Assembly: GCF_008326345.1 (NCBI RefSeq) | Contig: NZ_BJEN01000003.1 | Location: 124,001 to 188,000 of the forward strand | From: Cutibacterium modestum | GTDB taxonomy: Bacteria; Actinomycetota; Actinomycetes; Propionibacteriales; Propionibacteriaceae | Direction of reading: 5' to 3' | DNA length: 64,000 nucleotides | In this document: positions 35,814 to 44,384 of the stretch, one piece after another | Numbering within the stretch: position 1 is the first letter of the stretch | How the letters are laid out: the number at the start of each line of letters is the position of its first letter | Made by a program: the position numbers and the translations under genes | The notes under the pieces: generated by a model | What the model saw: only the letters and a program-made list of their open reading frames with translations | Database searches by the model: none | What the model was told of the DNA's origin: nothing

Positions 35814-36629
35814 TCAGTCTGCGTCCTCCGCCTTCTTGGCTGCCTCGACGATCTGCTCCTCGGGTACGTCGGGGTGGTCAAGGCGCCACCGAGCTTGCCA
35901 GGCGGCACCAATGATGCCAGCACGGTTTAGCAGCTTCGCCGGGACCATCGGCGTCTCCAGATTAAGGTACTTGAAGAACTTGTTATGGTCCTTGGAAACA
36001 CCGCCACCGACGACAAAGAGATCGGGGGAAAAGAGCATCTCGACGACCTCATAGTAGCGCTGCAAACGCTTGGTGGCCCAGTCCTTGTAGGACATGTTCT
36101 TGCGGTCCTTGACTGAGGAGGCGGCGCGCCTTTCAGCATCGTGGCCGTCGATCTCTAGATGCCCGAGCTCGGTGTTTGGCAACAGGATGCCGTTGTTGAT
36201 GACCGCAGAGCCGATGCCGGTGCCCAGAGTGGTGAGAATGACAACACCCGGCACCCCCTTCGCGGCCCCGTAGTGGACCTCGCCCACACCTGCGGCGTCG
36301 GCGTCGTTAAGGACGGTTACCGGGCGGCCCAGAGCGTCACTGATGTAGTCCTCCGCGTGCAAACCGGCCCAACCTTGATCGAGGTTGGCGATGAAAGGGA
36401 TGACGCCGTGGCGTGCCGGGGCGGGAAAGGAGATACCGACCGGCCCGTCGCCGATGGTGGGGGTGAAATTGTCGACGATCTCACGCAGTACGGCGACAAC
36501 ATTCTTGGGCGACGACTTCTCCGGGGTGAGAATGCGAAGCCTCGGTTCGGCGAAGTCCCCGATTTCGAGGTCAACCGGGGCTCCTTTGATTCCGGAACCA
36601 CCAACGTCAATTCCCAGCACCTTGCTCAT
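35814..36629 (-). CDS. ppgK: Polyphosphate glucokinase
   Basis: About 271 aa from ATG 36629 (a TTG nine bases upstream is an alternative). ROK-family sugar kinase that phosphorylates glucose with inorganic polyphosphate (and usually ATP). The ATP/polyP site [13 protein letters not shown] is at the N-terminus, followed by [12 protein letters not shown] with the catalytic Asp, [18 protein letters not shown] and the C-terminal [13 protein letters not shown]. Strongly like mycobacterial and propionibacterial PpgK. Overlaps the end of the upstream ydbT-like gene by about 20 bases, suggesting coupled translation. Confidence 0.95.
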   Translation of the reverse strand: MSKVLGIDVGGSGIKGAPVDLEIGDFAEPRLRILTPEKSSPKNVVAVLREIVDNFTPTIGDGPVGISFPAPARHGVIPFIANLDQGWAGLHAEDYISDALGRPVTVLNDADAAGVGEVHYGAAKGVPGVVILTTLGTGIGSAVINNGILLPNTELGHLEIDGHDAERRAASSVKDRKNMSYKDWATKRLQRYYEVVEMLFSPDLFVVGGGVSKDHNKFFKYLNLETPMVPAKLLNRAGIIGAAWQARWRLDHPDVPEEQIVEAAKKAEDAD

Positions 36630-38034
36630 GATGGACAAGCGTAACGGTAGATGGCTGGTCTAAGAGAGACTCATGGGATAGTTCCCGGGCACGGGATGCA
36701 CGGGTGCGATCCATCTGACCAACGACAAAGGCCCGGGCGTGCGCGGCGTCAAGGTTGGGGCAGGAGACCGTCACCGGACCAGACGAGATATGCACGTCGA
36801 CATCAGCCAAACCAAGTTTGCGCTGTAACGGTCCTTGGGACAGTCCTACCGACTGCGATCGAGCATGAGGAACGACACTGAAGGTCCGGGTGAACAGCCC
36901 CTTGCGTGTCACGACAACTTTCTCGTCGAATCCCCAGCCGATGATCTTCTGGTCAAACCAGCGAAACCATCGCGCTCGCTTTGGAATCCCAAGGAGGTGT
37001 ACTGCGTCCAGCTGGAATCCGGGCCACAGGGCGTCAAGAGCCGTGCGCACCTGCTCATCGTCACCGATCGGCAACAGCACTGTCGACTGCTCGACGTCGG
37101 AGAGCTTGGCTCCGCCGAGCACCGTCATGGTGATGCGGGACATTCCGAGCGGCCGCCACAGCAGGGGCTTGGACACCTCGACGGCTTGCACTCGTCGTAC
37201 CGGAACTGTGCGCGTCGTTAGGCTGGTGAGTCCGTGGACCGCCTTGAGCGCCCCCGGCGAGCGCAGTAGGGCGAATTTCCATGCTGCATCCAACTGTTTC
37301 CAAACCACACCAATCATACTCAAAAGTAAGGCAAGGATGGCGGCGATGCCAATAGGCTGATCGGCGATGACACTGATAACAATCGAGGCGATTAGAGCTA
37401 ACACCTGAACCACGAACGTCATCGACAGGAAACCCGCGATGAGGGCGCGGCGCGCAGTGATGCTTACGATTTCATGTTCGTCGCGGCGCCGATCCCACCA
37501 TTGGGATCCGATTCCGTCGCCTTCTGGGCGCTCGGCTGCCTCATGATGGGCTCGCGAAATGAGCAGGTCGCGTAGCTCGTAGGCGACGCGACGCGTGAGG
37601 AACTCGATCTTTTTGGAATCGGATGCCCCGACGTCGATATTCAGGCTTGCCAGTCCGACGATTCTTGCGGCGAAAGGCTGGACGACGTCAACTCCCTGAA
37701 CCTTGGACAAGGACAGCCGGTCGGATTTGTGGATGATGAACCGGTGTTCAATGCGCACTTCATCTTCGTCAATTCGGAACCTCGTAGTCAGCCAGACGAA
37801 GGTTCCGACAATGATTTGCAGGATGGCGACTACGACGACGATGCCGCCTGCGACCCCCAGATTTCGAAATGATATCGAGTGGAAGTCGTTGGCATTCTCG
37901 AGTATTTCTCGCAGTACGATGACTGCGGCGGCTGCAATGATCATCCAGCCGCGCACGAGTGGAGTCGCCCAGTGGGGACGCTGCTCGACGACCTCTTCGA
38001 CGTCCCTCGTCTCGCTGGCCCTCTGTTCGATCAC
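36607..38034 (-). CDS. PH-domain (DUF304, bPH2) membrane protein, YdbT-like
   Basis: 475 aa from GTG 38034, which overlaps the stop of the preceding gene (GTGA). Paired membrane helices alternate with three bacterial PH (DUF304) domains, visible as repeats of short beta-rich stretches such as TRFRIDEDEVRIEHRFI, LSKVQGVDVVQPFAARIVGLASLNIDVG, RRVQAVEVSKPLLWRPLGMSRITM and HARSQSVGLSQGPLQRKLGLADVDVHISSG. YdbS/YdbT pairs occur widely in Gram-positive bacteria; in Bacillus they are connected with resistance to other strains' antimicrobials. Function here is unknown. Confidence 0.88.
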   Translation of the reverse strand: MIEQRASETRDVEEVVEQRPHWATPLVRGWMIIAAAAVIVLREILENANDFHSISFRNLGVAGGIVVVVAILQIIVGTFVWLTTRFRIDEDEVRIEHRFIIHKSDRLSLSKVQGVDVVQPFAARIVGLASLNIDVGASDSKKIEFLTRRVAYELRDLLISRAHHEAAERPEGDGIGSQWWDRRRDEHEIVSITARRALIAGFLSMTFVVQVLALIASIVISVIADQPIGIAAILALLLSMIGVVWKQLDAAWKFALLRSPGALKAVHGLTSLTTRTVPVRRVQAVEVSKPLLWRPLGMSRITMTVLGGAKLSDVEQSTVLLPIGDDEQVRTALDALWPGFQLDAVHLLGIPKRARWFRWFDQKIIGWGFDEKVVVTRKGLFTRTFSVVPHARSQSVGLSQGPLQRKLGLADVDVHISSGPVTVSCPNLDAAHARAFVVGQMDRTRASRARELSHESLLDQPSTVTLVHHEQGAGN

Positions 38035-38519
38035 AGCGCCGCGTCCTTCTCCTCGGCCATTTCAGTAATGCGGTCGCGCAGCGCACGGGCCTCCTCGGCG
38101 GGCAGACCGTCGATGGAGGCATCGGTGGCCGTGGCGGCAGTAACGAGCTGGACTGATGCCACTCCCCAATGCCGGTCGATAGGGCCAGCATTGATCTCCA
38201 CCGCCTGCATACGGCCATAGGGGACGATGACCATTTGACGAAACCACGGCCCTGAGCGGATGCACAAGTCGCTCTCGCGTTCACACCACCCCATCGCCGC
38301 GACGATGGCGGGCATTCGGGAGTACCTCCACCCGGTGAAGGCTAGACCGACAACGGCCGCGATGATGCCCGTCCACCAGGTGACGAAAACTCCCAGCACG
38401 ACGGCGAGGATGATCGTTAAGATGCCCCAGGTCAGACAGACCATGAGCCTCTTGACGGTTACGAAGCTTTTGGAGACTGGATGCCACTCGCATCCGGGAG
38501 GGCTAAAGAGTTCGTCCAC
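38031..38519 (-). CDS. PH-domain (DUF304) membrane protein, YdbS-like
   Basis: About 162 aa from GTG 38519; the frame extends upstream through a hairpin and is probably untranslated there. Two membrane helices (MVCLTWGILTIILAVVLG and GIIAAVVGLAFTGW) precede one bPH2 domain with RMQAVEINAGPIDRHWGVASVQLVTA. It is the standard smaller partner of YdbT and overlaps it by four bases. Confidence 0.85.
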   Translation of the reverse strand: MDELFSPPGCEWHPVSKSFVTVKRLMVCLTWGILTIILAVVLGVFVTWWTGIIAAVVGLAFTGWRYSRMPAIVAAMGWCERESDLCIRSGPWFRQMVIVPYGRMQAVEINAGPIDRHWGVASVQLVTAATATDASIDGLPAEEARALRDRITEMAEEKDAAL

Positions 38520-38542
38520 GGCATCGACCCTAACAAGGGACA

Positions 38543-38576
38543 ATGCCGGCCCCAAGACATTACGTGGGGCCGGCAT
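38543..38576. terminator. Inverted repeat ahead of the ydbS-like gene
   Basis: ATGCCGGCCCCA pairs perfectly with TGGGGCCGGCAT around a 10-base loop. It lies between nrdB and the ydbS-like gene and probably acts as a second terminator for the minus-strand nrdAB transcript. Confidence 0.55.
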
Positions 38577-38626
38577 GTCAGCGTGCATGCTGTGGCGACA
38601 TTCATGCACGTTCACCACACGGGGTT

Positions 38627-38660
38627 GACGGCGAGTCCCCGAATACAGGGGCTCGCCGTC
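38627..38660 (-). terminator. Terminator of nrdAB
   Basis: GACGGCGAG-T-CCCC pairs with GGGG-C-TCGCCGTC around a short loop, 28 bases past the nrdB stop. Confidence 0.7.
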
Positions 38661-38687
38661 ATCGGGGATCGGGGTCCGCTCCCGATC

Positions 38688-39662
38688 TCACCGACCCCCG
38701 GTGGCGTGGGCATTGACCTCATATGAGGTGTTGGTGGTCTCGAAGAAATTCACAAGCTGCAAGGTGTCATTGGCTGTGGCCATCCATTTGGCCGGGTTAG
38801 CTACGTGATATTCTGGCTCGAGTCCGAGCTCCTCGAGACGACGATCTGCCAAGTATTTGACGTAGTCGGCGTTCATTCCGGGGATGCCCCGAGGGAGCAT
38901 GTCGCGGTTGTACTGTGCCTCCATCTCGACCCCTTTGAGGATCATGTCGTGGATCTCGACCGCGAATTCATCGGTGGCGATATCGGGATTTTCCTCCAGA
39001 ACTGTCAGGATGAGATTCATTCCGAATTTCAGGTGTAAAGATTCGTCACGGACCACCCAATCGATGAGAGAGCCAAAATTACGCAGTAAATTCCGCTGGC
39101 GGAACGACAACGCGACCATGAATCCGGAGTAGAACCAAATCCCTTCGAGGATGATGTTGTAGGCAATCAGGTTGCGTACGAAGTCCTGCTTACCCTCGAC
39201 GGTAGTGATATCGAGGGTCTGCTCGGTCACCCGTTTGATGAACTCCACCTCGAAGGCCTCTTTGCGAGCCATAGAGGGGACGTGGATGTGAGATCGGTAG
39301 GCTTCGTCGCGGTCAATCGGGAAGGTCTCGAGGACGTACTCGAAAGCCATGCAGTGGTTGGCCTCTTCCCACATCTGCTTTGCCAGGTACAGGTGGCACT
39401 CGGCAGCATTGACGTAGGGATAGACGCCAAAGGCCAGCGCTTTGTTGACGAGTAGCTCATTGGGATTGAAGTAGCTCATGAGGTGGGTCAGGGCATGGTG
39501 TTCGTCCGGGGTCATCCGGGCGAAGTCGGCGAGGTCTTCATCGAGCTGGACCTCGTTGGGGAACCACGTGTTTGCCACAGCCTGGTTGTAAAGGTCATAG
39601 GCCCAGGGGTAGGTGACGGGCTTGAGTAGCAGCCCCTCCTGGATTCCGGAACCAAGGATCAT
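38688..39662 (-). CDS. nrdB: Class I ribonucleotide reductase, beta (R2) subunit lacking the radical tyrosine
   Basis: 324 aa, following nrdA by 34 bases. Ferritin-like R2 fold with dinuclear metal ligands recognisable by spacing: Glu69 (NPNELL), Glu100 and His103 (EANH), Glu173 (ILEGIWF), Glu207 and His210 (RDESLH). Residue 107, four after His103, is Phe (EANHCMAF) where class Ia/Ib enzymes have the radical Tyr, and the first ligand is Glu rather than Asp with the same 31-residue spacing as in E. coli. This is the pattern of class Ic (Mn/Fe) and related tyrosyl-radical-independent R2 proteins. Confidence 0.95.
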   Translation of the reverse strand: MILGSGIQEGLLLKPVTYPWAYDLYNQAVANTWFPNEVQLDEDLADFARMTPDEHHALTHLMSYFNPNELLVNKALAFGVYPYVNAAECHLYLAKQMWEEANHCMAFEYVLETFPIDRDEAYRSHIHVPSMARKEAFEVEFIKRVTEQTLDITTVEGKQDFVRNLIAYNIILEGIWFYSGFMVALSFRQRNLLRNFGSLIDWVVRDESLHLKFGMNLILTVLEENPDIATDEFAVEIHDMILKGVEMEAQYNRDMLPRGIPGMNADYVKYLADRRLEELGLEPEYHVANPAKWMATANDTLQLVNFFETTNTSYEVNAHATGGR

Positions 39663-39696
39663 AGGTGCTCTCGCTTTCAGTGGGCGGTGTGGTTAG

Positions 39697-42261
39697 TCAC
39701 TGGCAGGACTCGCACTGTTGACGTTCCTGCGGATCAACCGGGCAGGTGGTGCCGTCAATGAGGTTGAGGGAGACTGGCTTGACCTCATCGAATTCCTCGA
39801 TGACTGGTTTCTCGATCGTCGCGGTGCGTGACGACCGACGCACTGTGGTGGCGAATCCCCGACGTGGGCCATTCCGGCGCCCCGCGGCCTTGTTGACGGC
39901 CACCGTCGACTGCTCGGCGGTGTGGCGAGGCAGCATGTGCAAGTAGTACGTCGTCTTGACGCCCATCCGCCATGCCGCAGTGTAGAGATCCTCCATATCG
40001 CCGACTGACCGCGAGGCCAAGTAGATATTGCGGCTAATGGCCTGATCCACCCATTTCTGCGCCCGGGCCGCCACGTTGAGGTAGGCGATCGGGTCCAGGG
40101 TGAAGGAGGTGCGGTACAGGTGTCGCAAGGATGCCGGAATAGCGTCGATCTCGCTGGGATCACCCTGACGGCGCAACAATTCCTCGCGGGTCGAGTCCCA
40201 CAGGCCCAAATCCTTGAGATCGGCCACGAGGTTGCGATTAACCTCAAGGAACTTCCCGGCCGAGGTCGCTCGGGAGAACATTTGGGAAAACTGCGGATCC
40301 AGGCCTGGCGTCGTGCCCGCGATGAAACCGATCGACGCCGTCGGAGCGATGGCCATCAGGGTGGCATTACGTATCCCGGTGCGCACCTTGGCGCGCAGCG
40401 CGTCCCAGTCCATCCGCGTCGTCCGGTCGACGTCGACGGGGATGCCACGGTCGCGCTCAAGGACGGCCAAAGTGTCCACCGGAACCATCCCACGTGACCA
40501 CCCTGACCCTTCGAACATCGGGTAAGACCCACGCTCGGTGGCCAGGTCGGACGAGGTGTCGATGGCATGCCAGCTGATGAACTCGACGACCCGATCAACG
40601 ATCTCGCAAGCTTCTGGAGAGTCGTAGGGGACTCGAATCTGCTCAAGCATATCCGTCAGACCCATAACCCCCAGACCGATTGCGCGGTTCTCCTCGTTGG
40701 AGCGCTGAGCCTGTGGCACTGCGGATGCGGTGATGTCGACAAGATTGTCAAGGTGGCGCACCGCCAGCCGAGTGGTGGCGGCCAACTGATCCCAGTTCAG
40801 ACGACGCTTGCCACGCGGGCCGACGAGGTGCGCCGCCAGATTCACCGAGGCGAGGTTGCACACCGAGGTGTGGTCGCGGTCCTGGGGCAAGCAGATCTCG
40901 GTGCACAGATTCGACGAGTGGATCGTTCCGGTGTTGTTGTTCAACGCGCGGGTATTGACGCTGTCCTTCCATGTCAGCCACGGGTGCGACGTCGTCTGCA
41001 GGCTCACTAAGATGGTGCGGAATTGCTCACGAGCAGTGGTGCGCCGGAAGCGCTTAATCTTGCCAGCTTGGGCCTGCGCCACGTAGTAGGCGTAACGCTT
41101 AGAGAAAGCCGCTCCCGTGAGCTCGGTGAGATCTGGAGTTTCCGCCGGATCGAAGAGGTACCAGTCCTCATCCTTCGCAACGCGCTTCATGAACTCGTCG
41201 GAAATCCACACCGCGGTGTCAGCGGTGCGGGTGCGTCGGTACGGGTCACCGGAGTTCTGCCGCAGGTCGAGGAACTGCGGGAAGTCCAGGTGCCAGTTCT
41301 CCAAGTAGAAGCACAAGGCACCGAGTTTTTTGCCACCCCGGGAGACCGCGCGCAGGGTGGAGTCAATGGTGTGGATGAAGGGGATTGGTCCGGTCGATGC
41401 GGTGTTGTCCGAGCGGATCGGGGATCCCTCGCAGCGCAGGTCCGACATCGACAGTCCGATGCCGCCGGTGCCCTTGGTGATCCACATGACGTCGCGGATC
41501 GTCTGGGCGATGTGTTCCAGATCATCTTCGGTGCGCATGACGAAGCAGTTAGAGAGCTGGGCCGACGGCGTCCCCGCATTGACGAGGGTGGATCCAGCCG
41601 CCAGATGGCGCAGATTGCTCATCGAGTTGTAGAGGGTCAGCGCCGAGGAGGTCGGGTCGTCCTCAGTAATGCTCAGCCCCATTGCTACGCGCATCCAGAA
41701 GTACTGCGGCACCTCCAAGGCCTTCTTGTCGGGAGTGCGTAGGAGATAACGGTTGATCATAGTGCGCACGCCGGTGAACCCGATGAGGTCATCTCGAGTG
41801 GGGTCAAGGGCGGCTGCAAGTGCTTCGAGATTGAAAATTCGCTCCAGACGCTCGTCAAGGTAACCGTCAGCGACGAGTTTGGCGATCGTTCGTGGGAAAT
41901 AGCTACGGTGCAGGTCGTGTACCTGCTCCGGGTCGACGTCACCTAGACTATCATGGGTGTTGCCGAAAACCTCTTTGTAGAGTTTCTTGACGGCAATTCG
42001 GCTGGCGATGGTGTCAAAGGCAGGATCGTCCTTGGCGTTGCCCAAAGCCACCTGAATGACGGCCTCGTCGAGGGCGTCAGTGGTAATGCCGTCGAAGAGG
42101 GTTATTTCCACCTCTGCTTGCAGCAGGGTTGCCCGGGCGACGGCGTCATCCAGCCCGCGGGCTGAGTCAATGATCGAGGCGGCGACTTCATTGCCGTCGT
42201 AAGGGGCTAAAGACCCGTCACGCTTGCGGACGCGGATGGTCGAGATGGGGTCGGCGCTCAT
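39697..42261 (-). CDS. nrdA: Class I ribonucleotide reductase, alpha (R1) subunit
   Basis: 854 aa from ATG 42261 with GGAGG 8 bases upstream. Reduces ribonucleoside diphosphates to deoxy forms aerobically with NrdB. N-terminal ATP-cone (RVRKRDGSLAPYDGNEVAASI) for dATP control; catalytic barrel with QLSNCF, NLCTEI (Asn-Cys-Glu triad) and SVCNLASVN; C-terminal redox pair CESCQ for reduction by thioredoxin or glutaredoxin. It follows a cobalamin riboswitch, so expression is expected when B12 is scarce. Confidence 0.96.
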   Translation of the reverse strand: MSADPISTIRVRKRDGSLAPYDGNEVAASIIDSARGLDDAVARATLLQAEVEITLFDGITTDALDEAVIQVALGNAKDDPAFDTIASRIAVKKLYKEVFGNTHDSLGDVDPEQVHDLHRSYFPRTIAKLVADGYLDERLERIFNLEALAAALDPTRDDLIGFTGVRTMINRYLLRTPDKKALEVPQYFWMRVAMGLSITEDDPTSSALTLYNSMSNLRHLAAGSTLVNAGTPSAQLSNCFVMRTEDDLEHIAQTIRDVMWITKGTGGIGLSMSDLRCEGSPIRSDNTASTGPIPFIHTIDSTLRAVSRGGKKLGALCFYLENWHLDFPQFLDLRQNSGDPYRRTRTADTAVWISDEFMKRVAKDEDWYLFDPAETPDLTELTGAAFSKRYAYYVAQAQAGKIKRFRRTTAREQFRTILVSLQTTSHPWLTWKDSVNTRALNNNTGTIHSSNLCTEICLPQDRDHTSVCNLASVNLAAHLVGPRGKRRLNWDQLAATTRLAVRHLDNLVDITASAVPQAQRSNEENRAIGLGVMGLTDMLEQIRVPYDSPEACEIVDRVVEFISWHAIDTSSDLATERGSYPMFEGSGWSRGMVPVDTLAVLERDRGIPVDVDRTTRMDWDALRAKVRTGIRNATLMAIAPTASIGFIAGTTPGLDPQFSQMFSRATSAGKFLEVNRNLVADLKDLGLWDSTREELLRRQGDPSEIDAIPASLRHLYRTSFTLDPIAYLNVAARAQKWVDQAISRNIYLASRSVGDMEDLYTAAWRMGVKTTYYLHMLPRHTAEQSTVAVNKAAGRRNGPRRGFATTVRRSSRTATIEKPVIEEFDEVKPVSLNLIDGTTCPVDPQERQQCESCQ

Positions 42262-42364
42262 TGCAATTCCTCCGTGCGATGCCGTTGGCACGCGACCGGG
42301 CGGAATGCGGCAGGGACAATGGTCCCCCTGAACGCTGCGATACTTCCCGCGAGATCGCGAACCG

Positions 42365-42384
42365 GGCCCCGCGGTTGCGGGACC
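42365..42384 (-). promoter_or_regulatory. Hairpin next to the nrdAB riboswitch
   Basis: GGTCCCGC-AACC-GCGGGGCC on the minus strand directly abuts the 3' strand of riboswitch P1, about 100 bases before the nrdA start. Probably part of the expression platform. No T-tract follows, so control may be at translation or by Rho. Confidence 0.5.
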
Positions 42385-42385
42385 A

Positions 42386-42554
42386 CACCTGGCAGGTCTT
42401 CGGGCTCACGAGCACTTGTATTGCCTACTGGCCGTCGCTTCCCATGCCGAAGCACAGTGCGTGATGACGGCGGTCGTTCTCGTATACCGCTGCGGGGCAG
42501 CTCCGGATTCGCACCGGATTCCCTCTTGGCCCGTGCGAACACGGGAACCATGTG
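42386..42554 (-). promoter_or_regulatory. Cobalamin riboswitch ahead of nrdAB
   Basis: On the minus strand: P1 5' strand CACATGG, P2 CCCGTG/CACGGG, AAGAGGGAATCCGGTG, CCGGAGCTGCCCCGCAGCGG, GAACGACCGCC, GGCATGGGAAGC and the closing GAGCCCGAAGACCTGCC, then CCAGGTG as the P1 3' strand (one mismatch). Order and spacing match the riboswitch ahead of nrdD. The transcript would begin at the aptamer, given the promoter just upstream. Confidence 0.93.
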
Positions 42555-42562
42555 CATTCGTC

Positions 42563-42592
42563 ACTATATGAAGGGCGAGCAAGGGGAGTCAA
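42563..42592 (-). promoter_or_regulatory. Sigma-70-type promoter of nrdAB
   Basis: TTGACT (42592-42587) and TATAGT (42568-42563) on the minus strand, 18 bases apart, placing the start of transcription a few bases before the riboswitch. Confidence 0.65.
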
Positions 42593-42635
42593 CGGAAGGT
42601 GTTGGGGGCCGGGTGGCGTTCCCTGCACTGGCGTC

Positions 42636-43259
42636 ATGACGATATCGAACGACTGGCGTGTTGGGGATGCTGAGCGAGCGCGGGTTACAAGCATCCTTGA
42701 TGAGGCCTGGGTCGTCGGAAAGCTGACCAGGACGGAGCACGACGAGCGTGTGGAAGCCGCTCTGACGGCGCGCACCTATGGTGACTTAGGCGTCTTGGTA
42801 ACCGACTTGGGAACAACAGTAGAGAACGTCGTGTCCCCAGATCCTCGAAATCACGGTGAGGTTGTACGCATCGTTCCCGGCCCGGACGCCGACCGTATGA
42901 CCTGTATCATGAGCGATACCACTTGGGCATCGGGACGCACGATGGCCAGACGCACCACCGTCACCGGGATCATGGGAGATCCGCGCTTCGACCTCACGTC
43001 TATGCCGTGGGCGAGTCGTCACATCACTATCTACCTCATGCTCTTCATGTGCGGCGCCTCCATCTTGGTGCCCGATGGGGTGCGTGTCGAGGACTCGATT
43101 TTGCGGATCCTTGGCGATGTCAAGGTGCGTGGACTGTCCCAGCCTGGCCGCGATGCTCCGGTCCTCACCTTGCGCGGAATTAACATCCTCAGTGACGTCG
43201 TCGTCCATGGACCTGGTTCGAAGAAGTTCGCCAAGTACAAGGATGAGTGGAATCGCTGA
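42636..43259 (+). CDS. DUF1707 / LiaF-like C-terminal domain protein
   Basis: 207 aa from ATG 42636. The DUF1707 (SHOCT-like) N-terminus reads WRVGDAERARVTSILDEAWVVGKLTRTEHDERVEAALTARTYGDL, about 55 aa. The rest carries a beta-helix-like DUF2154 region (SDTTWASGRTMARRTTVTGIMGDPRFDL, PDGVRVEDSILRILGDVKV, LRGINILSDVVVHG) as in LiaF-type envelope-stress proteins. No membrane helix, so cytoplasmic or membrane-peripheral. Divergent from nrdA; the two share the intergenic promoter region. Confidence 0.83.
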   Translation: MTISNDWRVGDAERARVTSILDEAWVVGKLTRTEHDERVEAALTARTYGDLGVLVTDLGTTVENVVSPDPRNHGEVVRIVPGPDADRMTCIMSDTTWASGRTMARRTTVTGIMGDPRFDLTSMPWASRHITIYLMLFMCGASILVPDGVRVEDSILRILGDVKVRGLSQPGRDAPVLTLRGINILSDVVVHGPGSKKFAKYKDEWNR

Positions 43260-43458
43260 GACCGTTATCTTCAGGCGCCGCGGAAGCATGTCGGATACTG
43301 CGTTTCTTCACTGAGTGATAAGAGGTATCGATGCTCTCGTCGCAGCTTTCGATACTGTCGCAGGCGGGATTGACGCCATGGTACTAACGCTTTCGGAGTG
43401 TTGAAATGGGCGCTTAGAGGAGAACACTCGTGGTAGTCGCCCACATCGATGATGGCGC

Positions 43459-44221
43459 TCACGAGGCTGTCGGTGCGTCCAGGTGCGACGTCGTGCGCTT
43501 CGCCATCCCGAAGAGGATGGTGAGGAAGGTAATTGCCGATAGCGCCGTCACGTAGCCGATAAGGCGGGGATCGCGTCACCCTGCTTCGCCCACACATAGA
43601 TGAGTGGAGCCGTGCCGCCGAACAGCGAGTTCGCAAAACTGTGGGCCATGCCCACACCAAGGGCGCGCATATCGGCGGGGAACAAGCAAGTCGGACTCCA
43701 CGACAGCCGAGATTGAGGTATACCCCAGTGAAGTGCTGGAAGGAGGAGAAGAAGCCGCGGTGTCCCTTAGCGGAGGCCTCTGGCATATAGGTGGCCGAGG
43801 TGCCGTGTTCACCTCCGGTGGCGAAGCCCTGCACGATGTGGCACAAGAGCAACAGGATCGGTGCCCACGCCCCGATGACGTTGCGGGTTGGTAGGACCGA
43901 GGTCACCAGAGATCCCGCGGCCATAATCGTCACCGCCATGGTGGTCGGCCCAGCGGCCGAAGAGCACGACCCGAAGGGTCTCATGATGAACGTCGCCTAG
44001 AAAATCGCGTAGGTGTAGATGCTCCTGTGCGGGTCGTCGGGTGAGAAGAATTGGTCCTTAAAGTAGGCCGCAAACGTTGTATACGTGTAGACGTCGAACC
44101 ACTCGACGAGGTTGCCCATCGACCCCTTGGCAGTGTTCCACACTGCACGGGACATGTCCGTTTCGTTGCGTACCGATGCTGACCTGGCGCTATGTGTGTC
44201 CAACATGTCGTCCCCCGGCAT
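43459..44221 (-). pseudogene. MFS transporter relic (metabolite:H+ symporter, KgtP/ProP-like)
   Basis: Begins MPGDDMLDTHS and soon shows the family's first-helix signature GSMGNLVEWFDVYTYTTFAAYF, then a stop at about 43997. The frame continues FIMRPFGS and LLLLCHIVQGFATGGEHGTSATYMPEASAKGHRGFFSSFQHF, equivalent to helices 2-5. Frameshifts follow, and the last helix survives in yet another frame as GYVTALSAITFLTILFGMAKR, ending at 43459. About 760 bases remain of a gene normally near 1.3 kb, so parts are deleted as well as shifted. Intact relatives import carboxylates or betaine. Confidence 0.83.
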
Positions 44222-44384
44222 TGCGGGACCGTATCAACTCGCCGGGGAGCATGGTTGCAGTAGTCTCCGACGGACACGGCCAATAGGCGTGAAGTCGTCA
44301 TCGACTACACCGATTTAAGCGCTGTATGTGCGTTTGGGGCCAAGGATGGGCTAACTCGTGGACGCACTGGTTTGAAACCGGTCG

